64,000 bases of DNA from Natronolimnobius sp. AArcel1 (GCF_011043775.1 NZ_JAAKXY010000003.1:682001-746000); one strand, 5' to 3'; numbered from the stretch's first letter, positions 50,490 to 59,159 are shown. Notes: generated from the letters alone by a model not told the origin. A program made the numbers and translations.

Positions 50490-50969
50490 TTAGGCTTCTT
50501 TCGGTTCGGCTTCGGCCCGCTCTGGGTCGTTTTCTGACTCCGACTCTGATTCATCTTCGTCATCTTCGTCGTCACCGCGTGGCTCGAGACGGGTCGTACA
50601 CCAGTGACAGAACTCGAGGTCGTCATCGAGTTCTTTCCCGCATTCGGGACAGGTCGGACCGTCGACGTCCGCAGACGAGGAGTTCGGCGGGAATCCGAGC
50701 GAGCGGAAGGTGGCATCAATTGCAGCGAAGAGGACAATAAACGAGAGGACGAACTGTCCCATCGTTTCCGTTTCTTGCGTGGCTAGTTCAGCCCCCTCAG
50801 TAACCGAGTCCGCATTGGCGATCATTTCGACGGGGAAAAAGAGCGCGATTGCGGAGAGGTACAGACCCACAAAGATCAACGCCCGAATCCAGTCACGCAG
50901 CACTGCGTGCCCTGCACCAGGTAAGATAACCGAGAGACCCCCGGCGAGGAGTGCACGAAACCATGACAT
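50490..50969 (-). CDS. Membrane protein with C-terminal zinc ribbon
   Basis: This 159-residue protein has hydrophobic segments at about 4-24 (AGGLSVILPGAGHAVL), 29-52 and 70-88, then a zinc ribbon CPECGKELDDDLEFCHWC and an acidic, Ser/Glu-rich tail. The combination of hydrophobic helices with a ribbon resembles the haloarchaeal DUF7575-type proteins as I remember them, without known function. It ends four bases before the DHQ synthase II stop on the opposite strand. Confidence 0.75.
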   Translation of the reverse strand: MSWFRALLAGGLSVILPGAGHAVLRDWIRALIFVGLYLSAIALFFPVEMIANADSVTEGAELATQETETMGQFVLSFIVLFAAIDATFRSLGFPPNSSSADVDGPTCPECGKELDDDLEFCHWCTTRLEPRGDDEDDEDESESESENDPERAEAEPKEA

Positions 50970-51054
50970 AGTCAGACACTAGAAGAGCCGACTGGTTAAC
51001 ATTCCGGTTCTGGCTCGCGGGCACACCCAGTGTCTCGAGCCACGCCCTCGAGAG

Positions 51055-51762
51055 TTACTCAGCCGCATACGGTTTCCTGACGAACATGACGCCACAGGAC
51101 GCACACGCGAGGGCGAGGTCGCCGCCCGTCGACTCGAGACTGTTGGGTGGTGACTGCCGACTCGAGTCCGGCAGCAGTCCTGTCGATTCGCCCGCCAGTG
51201 ATCCAGTCGGCAGCTCTGTTTCGTGAATCTCTCCGTCGCAGTTTGGGCACCACTCGAGAAAAAGACGGAGCGCCGTCAGCACCGCCCCGCGCTCGTCGCC
51301 GTCGAGTGCGTGCCAGTTCTCGCCGCGCACCTCGAGCACCGAGGCGGCCGCGAGATCGGCGAGCAACGCCGCGTTCGATGGCCAACAGCCCACCCGGTCA
51401 CGATCACAGGTCGCGACGAAGCCGTCCGGCTCGACCGACAGTTCCAACCGTCGGGCATCGATCTCGAGGTGGGCCGCCAGCGTCTCGAGGTGAGTCTCTC
51501 GCTCGCGAATCTCGAGCAATCGGTCGGTCCAGTCGGTTCGAAACGATGGCTCGAGGCGTAACTGGCCCGACTCGGTACGTTCGACAGCGATAGTGGCACA
51601 CAGCAGCGTAACGAGATCATCTGTGCTATCAAGCGATGTGTCGCTATCGAGTGCGTTTCGCAACTGGCTCGTGGTTTCCTTCCCACCGTTCCCTGTGGCT
51701 GGGATGAGCAACGAGTCGCGGTCAGCAACACCCTCGAGCGTTGCCGTCTCCGTCGCGTCCAT
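51055..51762 (-). CDS. Zinc-ribbon-containing protein, distant paralog of the 7.5-kb membrane protein
   Basis: I choose ATG 51762 (235 residues, opening MDATETATLEGVADRDSLLI); GTG 51774 is possible. The middle has LRLEPSFRTDWTDRLLEIRE and TLAAHLEIDARRLELSVEPD; the C-terminal half has FLEWCPNCDG and LACASCGVMFVRKP, two CxxC pairs that could bind zinc. The 7543-8418 protein has the same order of elements but with a TM hairpin at its start. Function unknown. It is followed 85 bases on by another zinc-ribbon gene. Confidence 0.72.
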   Translation of the reverse strand: MDATETATLEGVADRDSLLIPATGNGGKETTSQLRNALDSDTSLDSTDDLVTLLCATIAVERTESGQLRLEPSFRTDWTDRLLEIRERETHLETLAAHLEIDARRLELSVEPDGFVATCDRDRVGCWPSNAALLADLAAASVLEVRGENWHALDGDERGAVLTALRLFLEWCPNCDGEIHETELPTGSLAGESTGLLPDSSRQSPPNSLESTGGDLALACASCGVMFVRKPYAAE

Positions 51763-51841
51763 ACGACGGCTCACCTCGAGGGCACCTATTGGTATGGCGT
51801 CGTTTACGGCGTGAACAAGGCGAACTCACTCAGCTATTCGG

Positions 51842-52525
51842 CTACTCGAGCGTCTCAATCAGCATCGACAGCGTCTCGAGGTCGTACTGGCCGGGCGCGG
51901 TCGCATCGGCGGGATCGACCGGCGCGTAGCCGATCCGCGAGCCATACAGTGGGGCAACGGCCCGCGTGTGGCTGCCGGCTTCGCCCATCGCCATCGTCGC
52001 GACCGTCTCGTCCGCCGTCGTCAGTTGGTGGGTCGCCGAAAGAACAGCGAGTGCATCGCCCTGCTCGTGTGCTGTCACAGCGAGTTTTCCGACATCAGCG
52101 TACTCACAGGCGTCCGTCAGCGTCTCGACCATCTCCGACTCCGCGGGCGCCCCCTCGAAATCGTGGGCCGACGCGATGACTGAAATGTTGTGGTCCGTTG
52201 CCGTCTCGAGCACCACATCGGCTGCTCCCGAGCGACACGACTCGAGTTCGATATCGACTGCTTCGACATCCTCGAGTCGGGCGGCCTCGGCGAGGTCTGC
52301 AAGTCGCTCGTCGTCGTCGCCATCCCATTCACCGCCCTCCCAGGCGGCACGGTTCGTCGCGAGAATCGGCAGGTCACCGTCGTACTCACGCAGCGCCTCG
52401 AGCGGGTCTGCGTCGGCGAGATCCATCCGGAACTCGACGGCATCGGCGTGGTCTCGAGCGGCCGGCTCGTCGGCGAGGTCAGCAGTTGCGGCAGTCAGGA
52501 CGAACGAATCGAATTGCAAGCCCAT
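51842..52525 (-). CDS. aroD: 3-dehydroquinate dehydratase, type I
   Basis: This 227-residue protein has AVEFRMDLADADPLEALREY, ISVIASAHDFEGAPAESEM with the catalytic His, DVGKLAVTAHEQGDALAVLS with the Schiff-base Lys, and MGEAGSHTRAVAPLYGSRIG. It dehydrates 3-dehydroquinate to 3-dehydroshikimate in the shikimate pathway. Type I enzymes are the archaeal norm. The gene lies 1.4 kb from DHQ synthase II, on the other strand, and 63 bases downstream of TFB. Confidence 0.92.
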   Translation of the reverse strand: MGLQFDSFVLTAATADLADEPAARDHADAVEFRMDLADADPLEALREYDGDLPILATNRAAWEGGEWDGDDDERLADLAEAARLEDVEAVDIELESCRSGAADVVLETATDHNISVIASAHDFEGAPAESEMVETLTDACEYADVGKLAVTAHEQGDALAVLSATHQLTTADETVATMAMGEAGSHTRAVAPLYGSRIGYAPVDPADATAPGQYDLETLSMLIETLE

Positions 52526-52588
52526 TTGCTATCGGGTGTGGTGGGCGGCGAGAAAAGCGGTTCGGTCCGTCGGATTCAACGAGGGCGT

Positions 52589-53569
52589 TCAGGCGACACC
52601 GAGCGTTTCCTCGGCCTCGAGGAGTTCGTGATAGCGGTTGCGGATAGTGACTTCGGAGATGTCCGCAACGTCGGAGACGGCGGCCTGCGTGGTCTTTTCG
52701 TTGGTCAGTAGGGCTGCGGCGTAGACGGCTGCAGCGGCGAGGCCGACCGGCGACTTGCCCGAGTGGACGCCCTTTTCTTTGGCGTTCTGGAGCAGACTGC
52801 GTGCGCGGTGTTCTGCTTCATCCGAGAGGTCAAGTCCCGACGCAAAACGTGGGACGTAGCTCTCTGGGTCAGCCGGCTGGACCTCGAGGCCGAGTTCGCG
52901 GACGACATAGCGGTAAGTGCGAGCGATTTCGTTTTTCTCGACACGGGAGACGTCGGCGATTTCGTCGAGACTTCGGGGAACGCCAGCCTGACGGGCGGCG
53001 GCGTAGACACACGATGTCGAGACGCCTTCGATCGATCGCCCTGGCAGGAGGTCCTCGTCGAGGGCGCGCCGGTAGATGACGGACGCGGTTTCGCGGACGT
53101 TGTTCGGCAGTCCAAGCGCGCTCGCCATCCGGTCGATTTCGCCGAGTGCCTGTTTCAGGTTGCGCTCTTTGCTGTCACGGGTGCGGAATCGCTCGTTCCA
53201 CTTGCGCAGGCGCTGCATCTTCTCGCGCTGGCGCGAGCCAAGCGAGTTGCCGTAGGCGTCTTTGTTCCGCCAGTCGATGTTCGTTGACAGGCCCTTGTCG
53301 TGCATCGTGTTCGTCGTCGGTGCACCGACGCGGGACTTTTCGTTCTTCTCTGCGGCGTCGAATGCACGCCATTCGGGACCGCGGTCGACGGAATCTTCTT
53401 CGACGACGAGTCCGCAGTCTTCACAAACGGTTTCGCCGTGCTCGTCGTCAACGACGAGGTTGCCCGCACATTCTGGGCAGGCAAGATCGTTCGATTCAGT
53501 CTCAGTCTCTTCGTCAGTCGATTCTCGTTCGGTACGCCGGACTCTTGTGTTCGATTGTGCGTTTGTCAT
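52589..53569 (-). CDS. tfb: Transcription initiation factor IIB (TFB)
   Basis: ATG 53569 gives 326 residues. A charged N-terminal tail of about 28 residues precedes the zinc ribbon (C31, C34, C49, C52), a B-finger region (VDRGPEWRAFDAAEKNEKSR) and two cyclin repeats (about 125-220 and 225-310), with LPNNVRETASVIYRRALDED and PVGLAAAAVYAAALLTNEKT. It bridges TBP, promoter and RNA polymerase. Haloarchaea have many TFBs with different targets; which one this is cannot be told by eye. An AT-rich gap upstream with ATTATACG (about 53650) is its probable promoter, giving a leader of some 50 bases. Confidence 0.95.
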   Translation of the reverse strand: MTNAQSNTRVRRTERESTDEETETESNDLACPECAGNLVVDDEHGETVCEDCGLVVEEDSVDRGPEWRAFDAAEKNEKSRVGAPTTNTMHDKGLSTNIDWRNKDAYGNSLGSRQREKMQRLRKWNERFRTRDSKERNLKQALGEIDRMASALGLPNNVRETASVIYRRALDEDLLPGRSIEGVSTSCVYAAARQAGVPRSLDEIADVSRVEKNEIARTYRYVVRELGLEVQPADPESYVPRFASGLDLSDEAEHRARSLLQNAKEKGVHSGKSPVGLAAAAVYAAALLTNEKTTQAAVSDVADISEVTIRNRYHELLEAEETLGVA

Positions 53570-53786
53570 GCGATGGCTAGCGCTGCCCGGACAGCATTCG
53601 GCAAAAGTCCGGACGAAGTCGTTACCTACTGGATTCAAAGACTCATCGTATAATGCTTTCGAAATTGAAGTCCGATACTCCATGAAAACCGGTAATTCGG
53701 ACGAAAAGGTATGAGAAAACATAACATTGATATACTGAAACACGACGGATCGTCACACCCAACTACTGGCGCTCGCAACAAGGCCC

Positions 53787-54314
53787 ATGCACGTTGCCGT
53801 CGGCAGCACCAACCCAGTTAAGCTCGAGGCCGTCGAGCAAACCCTCGAGCGATTCGACCCCACTGTCACCACGGTTGCAGTCGACTCCGGCATTCCGGAA
53901 CAGCCCTGGTCAGTCACAGAGACGATCACGGGAGCCGAAAACCGCGCTCGCCACGCACTCACAGCGACCCCAGCCGACTACGGCGTCGGCCTCGAGGGTG
54001 GCGTTGCGCGCTTTGACGAGACGCCGGGGCTGTACCTGATCATGTGGGCCGCCGTTACCGATGGCGAGCGACTCGAGCGCGGCGGCGGGCCATCGATCCG
54101 ACTCCCTGACCACATCGCCGACCGACTCGAGGATGGCGAGGAACTCGGGCCGGTGATGGACGACGCCTGTAACACGAACGCCATCGCAGAGACGATCGGC
54201 GCGGCGGGTGTCCTCTCTGCTGACTTGATCGACCGGGCCAGCGCGCTCGGTGATGCGCTTGCGTGTGCGTTCGGGCCTTTTCAGGTCGACCACTATGCCC
54301 AACCACTCGAGTAG
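53787..54314 (+). CDS. Inosine/xanthosine triphosphatase, YjjX family
   Basis: This 175-residue protein opens MHVAVGSTNPVKLEAVEQTL, the NTP-binding loop of the YjjX/NTPase4 group. It continues VDSGIPEQPWSVTETITGAE, YGVGLEGGVARFDETPGLYL and GPVMDDACNTNAIAETIGAA. It removes damaged purine nucleotides (ITP, XTP) before they enter nucleic acid. It is divergent from TFB with a 217-base AT-rich gap. Confidence 0.9.
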   Translation: MHVAVGSTNPVKLEAVEQTLERFDPTVTTVAVDSGIPEQPWSVTETITGAENRARHALTATPADYGVGLEGGVARFDETPGLYLIMWAAVTDGERLERGGGPSIRLPDHIADRLEDGEELGPVMDDACNTNAIAETIGAAGVLSADLIDRASALGDALACAFGPFQVDHYAQPLE

Positions 54315-54382
54315 CGCGCCCGAAATGCTGTATTGGCCTGTTGAAACGGTCTCTGTGTGCGACGCTCACAAAAAGGAATGAA

Positions 54383-54479
54383 TTAACCGGCTGTACCAAC
54401 ACAGTGTTTCCCACCGATTATTACCCAATTACTTGGGTCGAAAATCGCACGACTGCGGCGGGTTAACCGCGCGTACCAA
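54383..54479 (+). repeat. Two imperfect direct repeats upstream of the DUF7123 gene
   Basis: TTAACCGGCTGTACCAA (54383-54399) and TTAACCGCGCGTACCAA (54463-54479) share 14 of 17 bases and lie exactly 80 bp apart. Between them is an inverted repeat CCCAA-TTAC-TTGGG (54424-54437). The second copy ends about 35 bases before the ATG at 54514, adjacent to the presumed TATA region, so these may be operators. Confidence 0.5.
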
Positions 54480-54513
54480 ACCCCCTAAGAGTGTGTCCAC
54501 CATGCGTTGGTAT

Positions 54514-54747
54514 ATGAGCACCGCAATGGCACCCGACCTCACGAGCAAACAGCAGCAGATTCTCCGCTACCTGCGAGAGAACGCCGCGACGAAGACCTAC
54601 TTCAAATCGCGGCTCATCGGTAAGGAGCTGGGAATGACTGCCAAAGAGGTCGGCTCGAACATCACCGCGATCCAAAACGGCGACTACGACGTCGAAATCG
54701 AGAAGTGGGGCTACTCCTCGAGTACGACCTGGAAAGTCAATATCTAA
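54514..54747 (+). CDS. DUF7123-like small winged-helix protein
   Basis: ATG 54514 gives 77 residues. The protein reads LTSKQQQILRYLRENAATKT, then FKSRLIGKELGMTAKEVGSN and KWGYSSSTTWKVNI. It is the small, highly conserved haloarchaeal winged helix that I recall as DUF7123, probably a DNA-binding regulator; targets are not known. Lys and Ser content in the helix-turn-helix is higher than in neighbours. The transcript is probably leaderless. Confidence 0.82.
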   Translation: MSTAMAPDLTSKQQQILRYLRENAATKTYFKSRLIGKELGMTAKEVGSNITAIQNGDYDVEIEKWGYSSSTTWKVNI

Positions 54748-54885
54748 GCTGCAATCGGATCGTCTGAATGCAGATTCCGTTTGGTTTTGAACCCGCTCTG
54801 TTCACCGCTCGAGTGATCTCCGTCACAGCTGACAGCGTATGCTGAGTGACATGCTGAACCCAATATAGCGTGGCTGTAGAACGAG

Positions 54886-55503
54886 TTAGCCCTCGTACTC
54901 GAGGAACTGATCAGCGTTTTGGGCGAGCTCGCCCGCTCGCTCGCCAAAGGAATCGGCGTGGCGAACGACAAGCATCATCACCGTTGCCGGACGCTCGACC
55001 GCGTAGCCGTCGTCTCGAGAGAGCAGGCCTGCCTCCTCAAGTTTACCGGCGTACTTGCTGACCGTCGGCGGTGACACCTCGAGTGAATCGGCAAGATCGC
55101 CGGCAGTTGCCGATGGGTCCAAGAGCAATTCGATGATCATCCCGCGAGGGGTATCTCGGCGCAGGTAGCCAAGAGTCCGTTTCTCGAACTCGTCGAAACG
55201 ATCCGCGGGGACGAAGCGTTTGTAATCGCCGTCGCTGAACTGCTCGATTACCTCGAGCTCCTCGAGGCGACGCAGGTGGTGTTGGGTTTCGCCAGTGCCG
55301 AGTTGGAGGTCGTCACGAATCTTCGAGAAGTGGGCACCAGGAGTCGTCGAAAGATAGCCAGCAATCGCATCGCGTGCGTCGCTTTCACCTGTATCCGCCG
55401 CTGCCGGTTCCGAGAAACCAGCAATCGGTGCGGCGGCACCGAGGGCAGCAAACCGGCGCAGGGTCGATCGCTTATTGTCGTCGACCCCATCGGGCGATGT
55501 CAT
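54886..55503 (-). CDS. Double winged-helix protein with Tat-like N-terminus
   Basis: ATG 55503 (205 residues) is preferred over 55521. Residues about 10-35 look like a twin-arginine signal (KRSTLRRFAALGAAAPIAGF, then SEPAAA). They are followed by two winged-helix domains: GAHFSKIRDDLQLGTGETQH with HHLRRLEELEVIEQF, and DPSATAGDLADSLEVSPPTV with SKYAGKLEEAGLLSR. The family looks like a transcription regulator, yet the N-terminus predicts export or membrane anchoring. The next gene downstream on the opposite side is the DUF7123 gene (convergent, 138 bases). An RR pair also fits plain DNA contact. Confidence 0.8.
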   Translation of the reverse strand: MTSPDGVDDNKRSTLRRFAALGAAAPIAGFSEPAAADTGESDARDAIAGYLSTTPGAHFSKIRDDLQLGTGETQHHLRRLEELEVIEQFSDGDYKRFVPADRFDEFEKRTLGYLRRDTPRGMIIELLLDPSATAGDLADSLEVSPPTVSKYAGKLEEAGLLSRDDGYAVERPATVMMLVVRHADSFGERAGELAQNADQFLEYEG

Positions 55504-55722
55504 GTCTCTACAGTCCATCATGGGATGAGACCTAAAACAGGTTTCGCTCCAACTCGTTCATTGCTACTCGAATTTCATGCATTTTAACGTATCAGGTTCT
55601 GTAGTCGTTGATTTGGTTCTGTCGGCCGGAAGCCACGGAGTAATCACTCCTTACAGAGCGTCCGAGAAAAAGAGAACAATCGTTACAGCGGTTGTCCGCG
55701 TCAGATAGCGGGGTGTCGAGTC

Positions 55723-56886
55723 TCAGTTACTCGAGTTCGGTTCGGCGTCGACCCCGCCGTCGGTCTGACCCTGAAAGTCCTGATCCATCTCCTCGATGAC
55801 TTCGTCGGGGTCGGAGATGGTGCCGGCGTCTTTGCCCTCTTTGATCGCTTGGGCTTCCTGTTCCATTGCCTCGAGATCCATCTCGGCTTCCTCGTCGATT
55901 TCGCCGATGATCTCGGCGATGTCGTCGAGACCGATCAGTTCGCGGGTCTCCTCGTCGAAGTCGCGGCTCTCGAGGGAGTCACTGTCTTCTTTGACGTCAC
56001 TGCCTGAGAGGTGCTTGCCGTAGCGCCCAACCATTGAGGTGAGTTCCTGGGGCATGACGAACGTCGTCGAATCGCTCTGGCCGATTTCGGCGAGCGTTTC
56101 CATTCCTTGGTCGATGATTGCGCGTTCGCCCATCGACTCAGCCGACTTGGCGCGCAGGACGGTCGAAATCGAGTCACCCTGTGCCTCAAGGATCTGGCTC
56201 TGCTTTTCACCCTGTGCACGGATGATCTCACTCTGTTTCTCACCTTCTGCCTTCTCGACGGCACTGCGGCGTTCACCCTGTGCCTCGAGAATCATGGCAC
56301 GGCGTTTACGCTCTGCGGAGGTCTGTTGCTCCATGGCGCGCTGGACATCTTTCGATGGGTTGACTTCACGAACCTCGACGGACTCGACGCGGATCCCCCA
56401 CTCGTCGGTGGGTTCGTCGAGTTCCTGGCGGATGCGCGCGTTGATTTCCTGGCGCTTGTTGAGCGTGTCGTCGAGTTCCATGTCACCCAGAACGGCACGC
56501 AGCGTGGTCTGGGCAAGATTGGAGACAGCCTTTTTGTAGTTATCAACCTCGAGGAAGGCCTTCTTCGCGTCCATCACCTTGATGTAGACAACGGCGTCGG
56601 CGGTGACGGGCGAGTTGTCGCGCGTGATTGCTTCCTGTCGGGGCACGTCGAGTGTCTGCGTTCGCATATCGAACCGATAGGTGTTCGAGACGAACGGTGG
56701 GACGAAGTTGATACCCGGCTGGAGGAGTTTGCGGTACTCTCCGAACACCGTCAGGGCACGTTTCTCGTATGCGTCGACGATCTCAATCGCACTGAGGAGT
56801 GCGGCGAGAACGACCACGAGGACGAGTGCACCGATAAAAAGCAATGCTCCTTCGGCGGCTTGGAGTGGAATTATGTCTACGACCAT
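55723..56886 (-). CDS. SPFH-domain (stomatin/prohibitin-like) membrane protein
   Basis: This 387-residue protein has an N-terminal TM (LLFIGALVLVVVLAALLSAI, about 15-34) and an SPFH domain (VDAYEKRALTVFGEYRKLLQ; VPRQEAITRDNSPVTADAVV). A long coiled coil follows, with repeated EAQGE/AQGEKQSE units (about 200-255), and an acidic tail. It probably forms cage-like rings that organise membrane microdomains and shield proteases. The NfeD protein gene lies 120 bases upstream on the same strand, the classic stomatin partner. Confidence 0.92.
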   Translation of the reverse strand: MVVDIIPLQAAEGALLFIGALVLVVVLAALLSAIEIVDAYEKRALTVFGEYRKLLQPGINFVPPFVSNTYRFDMRTQTLDVPRQEAITRDNSPVTADAVVYIKVMDAKKAFLEVDNYKKAVSNLAQTTLRAVLGDMELDDTLNKRQEINARIRQELDEPTDEWGIRVESVEVREVNPSKDVQRAMEQQTSAERKRRAMILEAQGERRSAVEKAEGEKQSEIIRAQGEKQSQILEAQGDSISTVLRAKSAESMGERAIIDQGMETLAEIGQSDSTTFVMPQELTSMVGRYGKHLSGSDVKEDSDSLESRDFDEETRELIGLDDIAEIIGEIDEEAEMDLEAMEQEAQAIKEGKDAGTISDPDEVIEEMDQDFQGQTDGGVDAEPNSSN

Positions 56887-56951
56887 AGTGCGGGATTATG
56901 TCGGTGACGTAAAAAGCGTTCCCTTGTTTTCACAACATGTTAACTGCACAG

Positions 56952-56970
56952 CGGCGTTTTTATACAGAGA
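56952..56970 (-). promoter_or_regulatory. Promoter of the stomatin gene
   Basis: On the minus strand CTGTATAAAAACGCCG (about 56952-56967) contains the TATA box TATAAAAA. It lies about 75 bases before ATG 56886 and so gives a leader of around 45 bases, in the gap after NfeD. The stomatin gene may therefore also be transcribed by itself. Confidence 0.5.
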
Positions 56971-57006
56971 ATCGGAGATAAAACGGTGAAAGCGACTCGA
57001 GTGGCG

Positions 57007-57585
57007 TTAACTCGAGCGTTCGGTTTCGCGTTCACGCTGACTTTGTGTGTCAGAGGTTGCTTGATCGGCCGAACGGGCCGCCTCTTCAGCGAGTGCGCGG
57101 TCGATTTCGTCTTCACCGATTGCGCCGAGCGATTCGACGGTGAGGACGTTGCCACCGCCGGGATCGAGGACGATGATCTCTTCGCCTTCTTCGATCGTCC
57201 CGCTTGTCGTTCGGGCGCTGTAGTACGGTGCAAAGCCGCCCTCGTTGAGTTTGACTTCGCCGCTGCGATTCGTGATTGTCTCGGTCGCGTAGCCCGTCGT
57301 ACCGGCGAGTGAGCCCGAATCCGACGTTTGGGCGGTGCCCTTCCCGCCGTAGAAGTCGAACTCGTTGTAGATGTACGCGGCAGCGAGACCAATTCCGAGT
57401 GTCAGCGCCGCCAAAACGAGAAAATTGGCAGCGGGCGGAAATAACACACCGATCAACCCAGCCCCAACTAGTGCGACGCCGATAACGATCAGATGTGCGC
57501 CGGGAGACAGCGCCTCGAGCGCCATCAGTACGAGCCCGACCGACAGCAACAAAAGCGGCATGTTCCCCATGAGGGCCTCGAGCAT
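57007..57585 (-). CDS. NfeD-family membrane protein
   Basis: This 192-residue protein has three or four TM helices (LLLLSVGLVLMALEALSPGA; LIVIGVALVGAGLIGVLFPP; FLVLAALTLGIGLAAAYIYN) and a C-terminal OB-fold (about 115-165: VKLNEGGFAPYYSARTTSGT, then EGEEIIVLDPGGGNVLTVES). The short NfeD type lacks the ClpP-like protease domain. Together with a stomatin it is thought to control membrane protein quality. It heads the two-gene unit, and the stop codon is 120 bases from stomatin. Confidence 0.9.
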   Translation of the reverse strand: MLEALMGNMPLLLLSVGLVLMALEALSPGAHLIVIGVALVGAGLIGVLFPPAANFLVLAALTLGIGLAAAYIYNEFDFYGGKGTAQTSDSGSLAGTTGYATETITNRSGEVKLNEGGFAPYYSARTTSGTIEEGEEIIVLDPGGGNVLTVESLGAIGEDEIDRALAEEAARSADQATSDTQSQRERETERSS

Positions 57586-57682
57586 ATCTTGGTCTAAGGG
57601 CTCACCCCGATTAAATGTTTACTGCGATTCACTCAGTGTGTAATTCCGGGAATCAAGATCTATCGGCGCGACAGCGCCGGTT

Positions 57683-58657
57683 TCACTCCGACGAGCCGTT
57701 CGTTATCGTCGTATGCGCGCCGATGAGCGCGCCCGCGAGCGCGAGATCCTCGAGATGGGTGTTCTCGTCGATGATCGAGCGACGAATCTCGCCGTTTCGG
57801 ACCGTTGCATCCGGGAAGATAACCGCGTGATCGACGGTCGTCTCCTCGAGTGTCACATCGCCCATGATGTGGACGTTATCACCGATGGTGGCGTTCTCGA
57901 GTGTCGCGGAGTCGGCGACGAGTGACTGGCCATCGAGATGCCAGGCGACGGCATCGAGGTAGCTTTCGGGCGTGCCGATGTCGTACCACGCACCCTCGAA
58001 CGTGTAGGCGTAGGTCGCTTCGCGGTTTTGCAGCCACTGAACGAACCAGCCAGGTTCGTCGGGGTTGTTCCCCTCCTCGAGATAGGTTGGAAGTAAGTCG
58101 AGCGATTCCTGTGGGAACGCATAACAGGCAATCGAGACGAGCGTTGAGTTGGGGTCGTCGGGCTTTTCCTGGAAGTCGACGACGCGGTCGCCCTCGAGGT
58201 CGACGAGGCCGTAGGATTTCGCCTTTTCGCGGGAACCGACATCGTAGGCAGCGAGCGTTGGTGCGTCTTTGTCTTGGAAGTAATCAAGAAACTCCGTGAT
58301 GTCGAAGCTGATTAGGTTATCGCCGGCGATGATGAGCAGGTCGTCGTCGACGTTTTCGCGGTCGATCAGCTGTGCGAGCGCGCCGACGACGCCGAATTTC
58401 TCGTCTTCACCGGACGTGTCTTCGATCGACAGCGTTGGCTTTTCGAACTCACTGTCTGCCAGATGGGCCTCGAACTCGGCGGCGAAGCGCTCGTTTGTGC
58501 TCACGAACACCTCGTCGATTCGCTCGTCTGCCTCGAGTTCGGTGAAGATGCGATCGATGACGGTCGATTCGCCGATCGGCAGGAACATCTTGGGCCGATG
58601 CTTGGTGATCGGCCACAGCCGGGTCGCGTATCCGCCAGCAAGGACGACGGCTTTCAT
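57683..58657 (-). CDS. Sugar-nucleotidyltransferase (glucose-1-phosphate thymidylyltransferase-like)
   Basis: ATG 58657 gives 324 residues. AGGYATRLWPITKHRPKMFL (6-25) is the nucleotide-binding loop and LIIAGDNLISFDITEFLDYF the metal-binding strand. GLVDLEGDRVVDFQEKPDDP and WYDIGTPESYLDAVAWHLDG bind the sugar phosphate. A C-terminal left-handed beta-helix (about 250-320, with NATIGDNVHIMGDVTLEETT) is cut to a few turns. The product would be dTDP- or UDP-hexose for surface glycans. It is divergent from the COG3357-like gene. Confidence 0.9.
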   Translation of the reverse strand: MKAVVLAGGYATRLWPITKHRPKMFLPIGESTVIDRIFTELEADERIDEVFVSTNERFAAEFEAHLADSEFEKPTLSIEDTSGEDEKFGVVGALAQLIDRENVDDDLLIIAGDNLISFDITEFLDYFQDKDAPTLAAYDVGSREKAKSYGLVDLEGDRVVDFQEKPDDPNSTLVSIACYAFPQESLDLLPTYLEEGNNPDEPGWFVQWLQNREATYAYTFEGAWYDIGTPESYLDAVAWHLDGQSLVADSATLENATIGDNVHIMGDVTLEETTVDHAVIFPDATVRNGEIRRSIIDENTHLEDLALAGALIGAHTTITNGSSE

Positions 58658-58750
58658 GCCCGCGATTTCGGCAGGCGACTGTAAGTCACTTGCCCTTTCG
58701 ACCCTTTCTTTCCACGGCTTGTATCTCGAATGGTTGTCTCGAGCGAACAG

Positions 58751-58757
58751 TATAAAT
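58751..58757 (+). promoter_or_regulatory. TATA box of the HTH/zinc-ribbon gene
   Basis: TATAAAT lies 24 bases before ATG 58781 and places transcription start on or next to the A of the start codon, so the message is leaderless. This choice also settles the start codon, since the longer frame from 58730 begins before the TATA box. Confidence 0.7.
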
Positions 58758-58780
58758 CGCCGACCGCCGTGGCTGTGTCT

Positions 58781-59077
58781 ATGCGCGAGGCTGACGAAAC
58801 GACGCGACAGCAACTCACCAGAATGTTGCGAGCCGAGCCAGCGACACCGAGCGAACTCGCTGTCGAGATGGATCTGACGCCACACGCCATCCTTGGCCAC
58901 CTCGAGCACGTCTCGCAGTCAGTCGATACCAACGATGCTGACGAGCGATTTCTGGTTGCCCCGCCAGCGTGTCGCGACTGTGGATTCGATAACTATGATG
59001 ATCTCTTGAATCTCCCGTCGCGATGTCCGTCCTGTAAGAGTGAATCAATTGCAGAGCCGACGGTGACGATTGACTAG
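58781..59077 (+). CDS. Transcriptional regulator: HTH fused to zinc ribbon (COG3357-like)
   Basis: ATG 58781 gives 98 residues. The N-terminal winged helix TRQQLTRMLRAEPATPSELA and LTPHAILGHLEHVSQSV is followed by a ribbon with CRDCGFDN and CPSCKSESI, two CxxC pairs. This is the architecture of COG3357, small archaeal regulators whose targets are unknown. Its promoter is in the gap shared with the sugar nucleotidyltransferase. Confidence 0.85.
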   Translation: MREADETTRQQLTRMLRAEPATPSELAVEMDLTPHAILGHLEHVSQSVDTNDADERFLVAPPACRDCGFDNYDDLLNLPSRCPSCKSESIAEPTVTID

Positions 59078-59159
59078 GCGTCTTCAATTCGACACGCATA
59101 TTTAGCGCCGTGGCGAGAAACCGGTACGAACCCTCGAGTACGGACGGGAGGCGGGTCCG

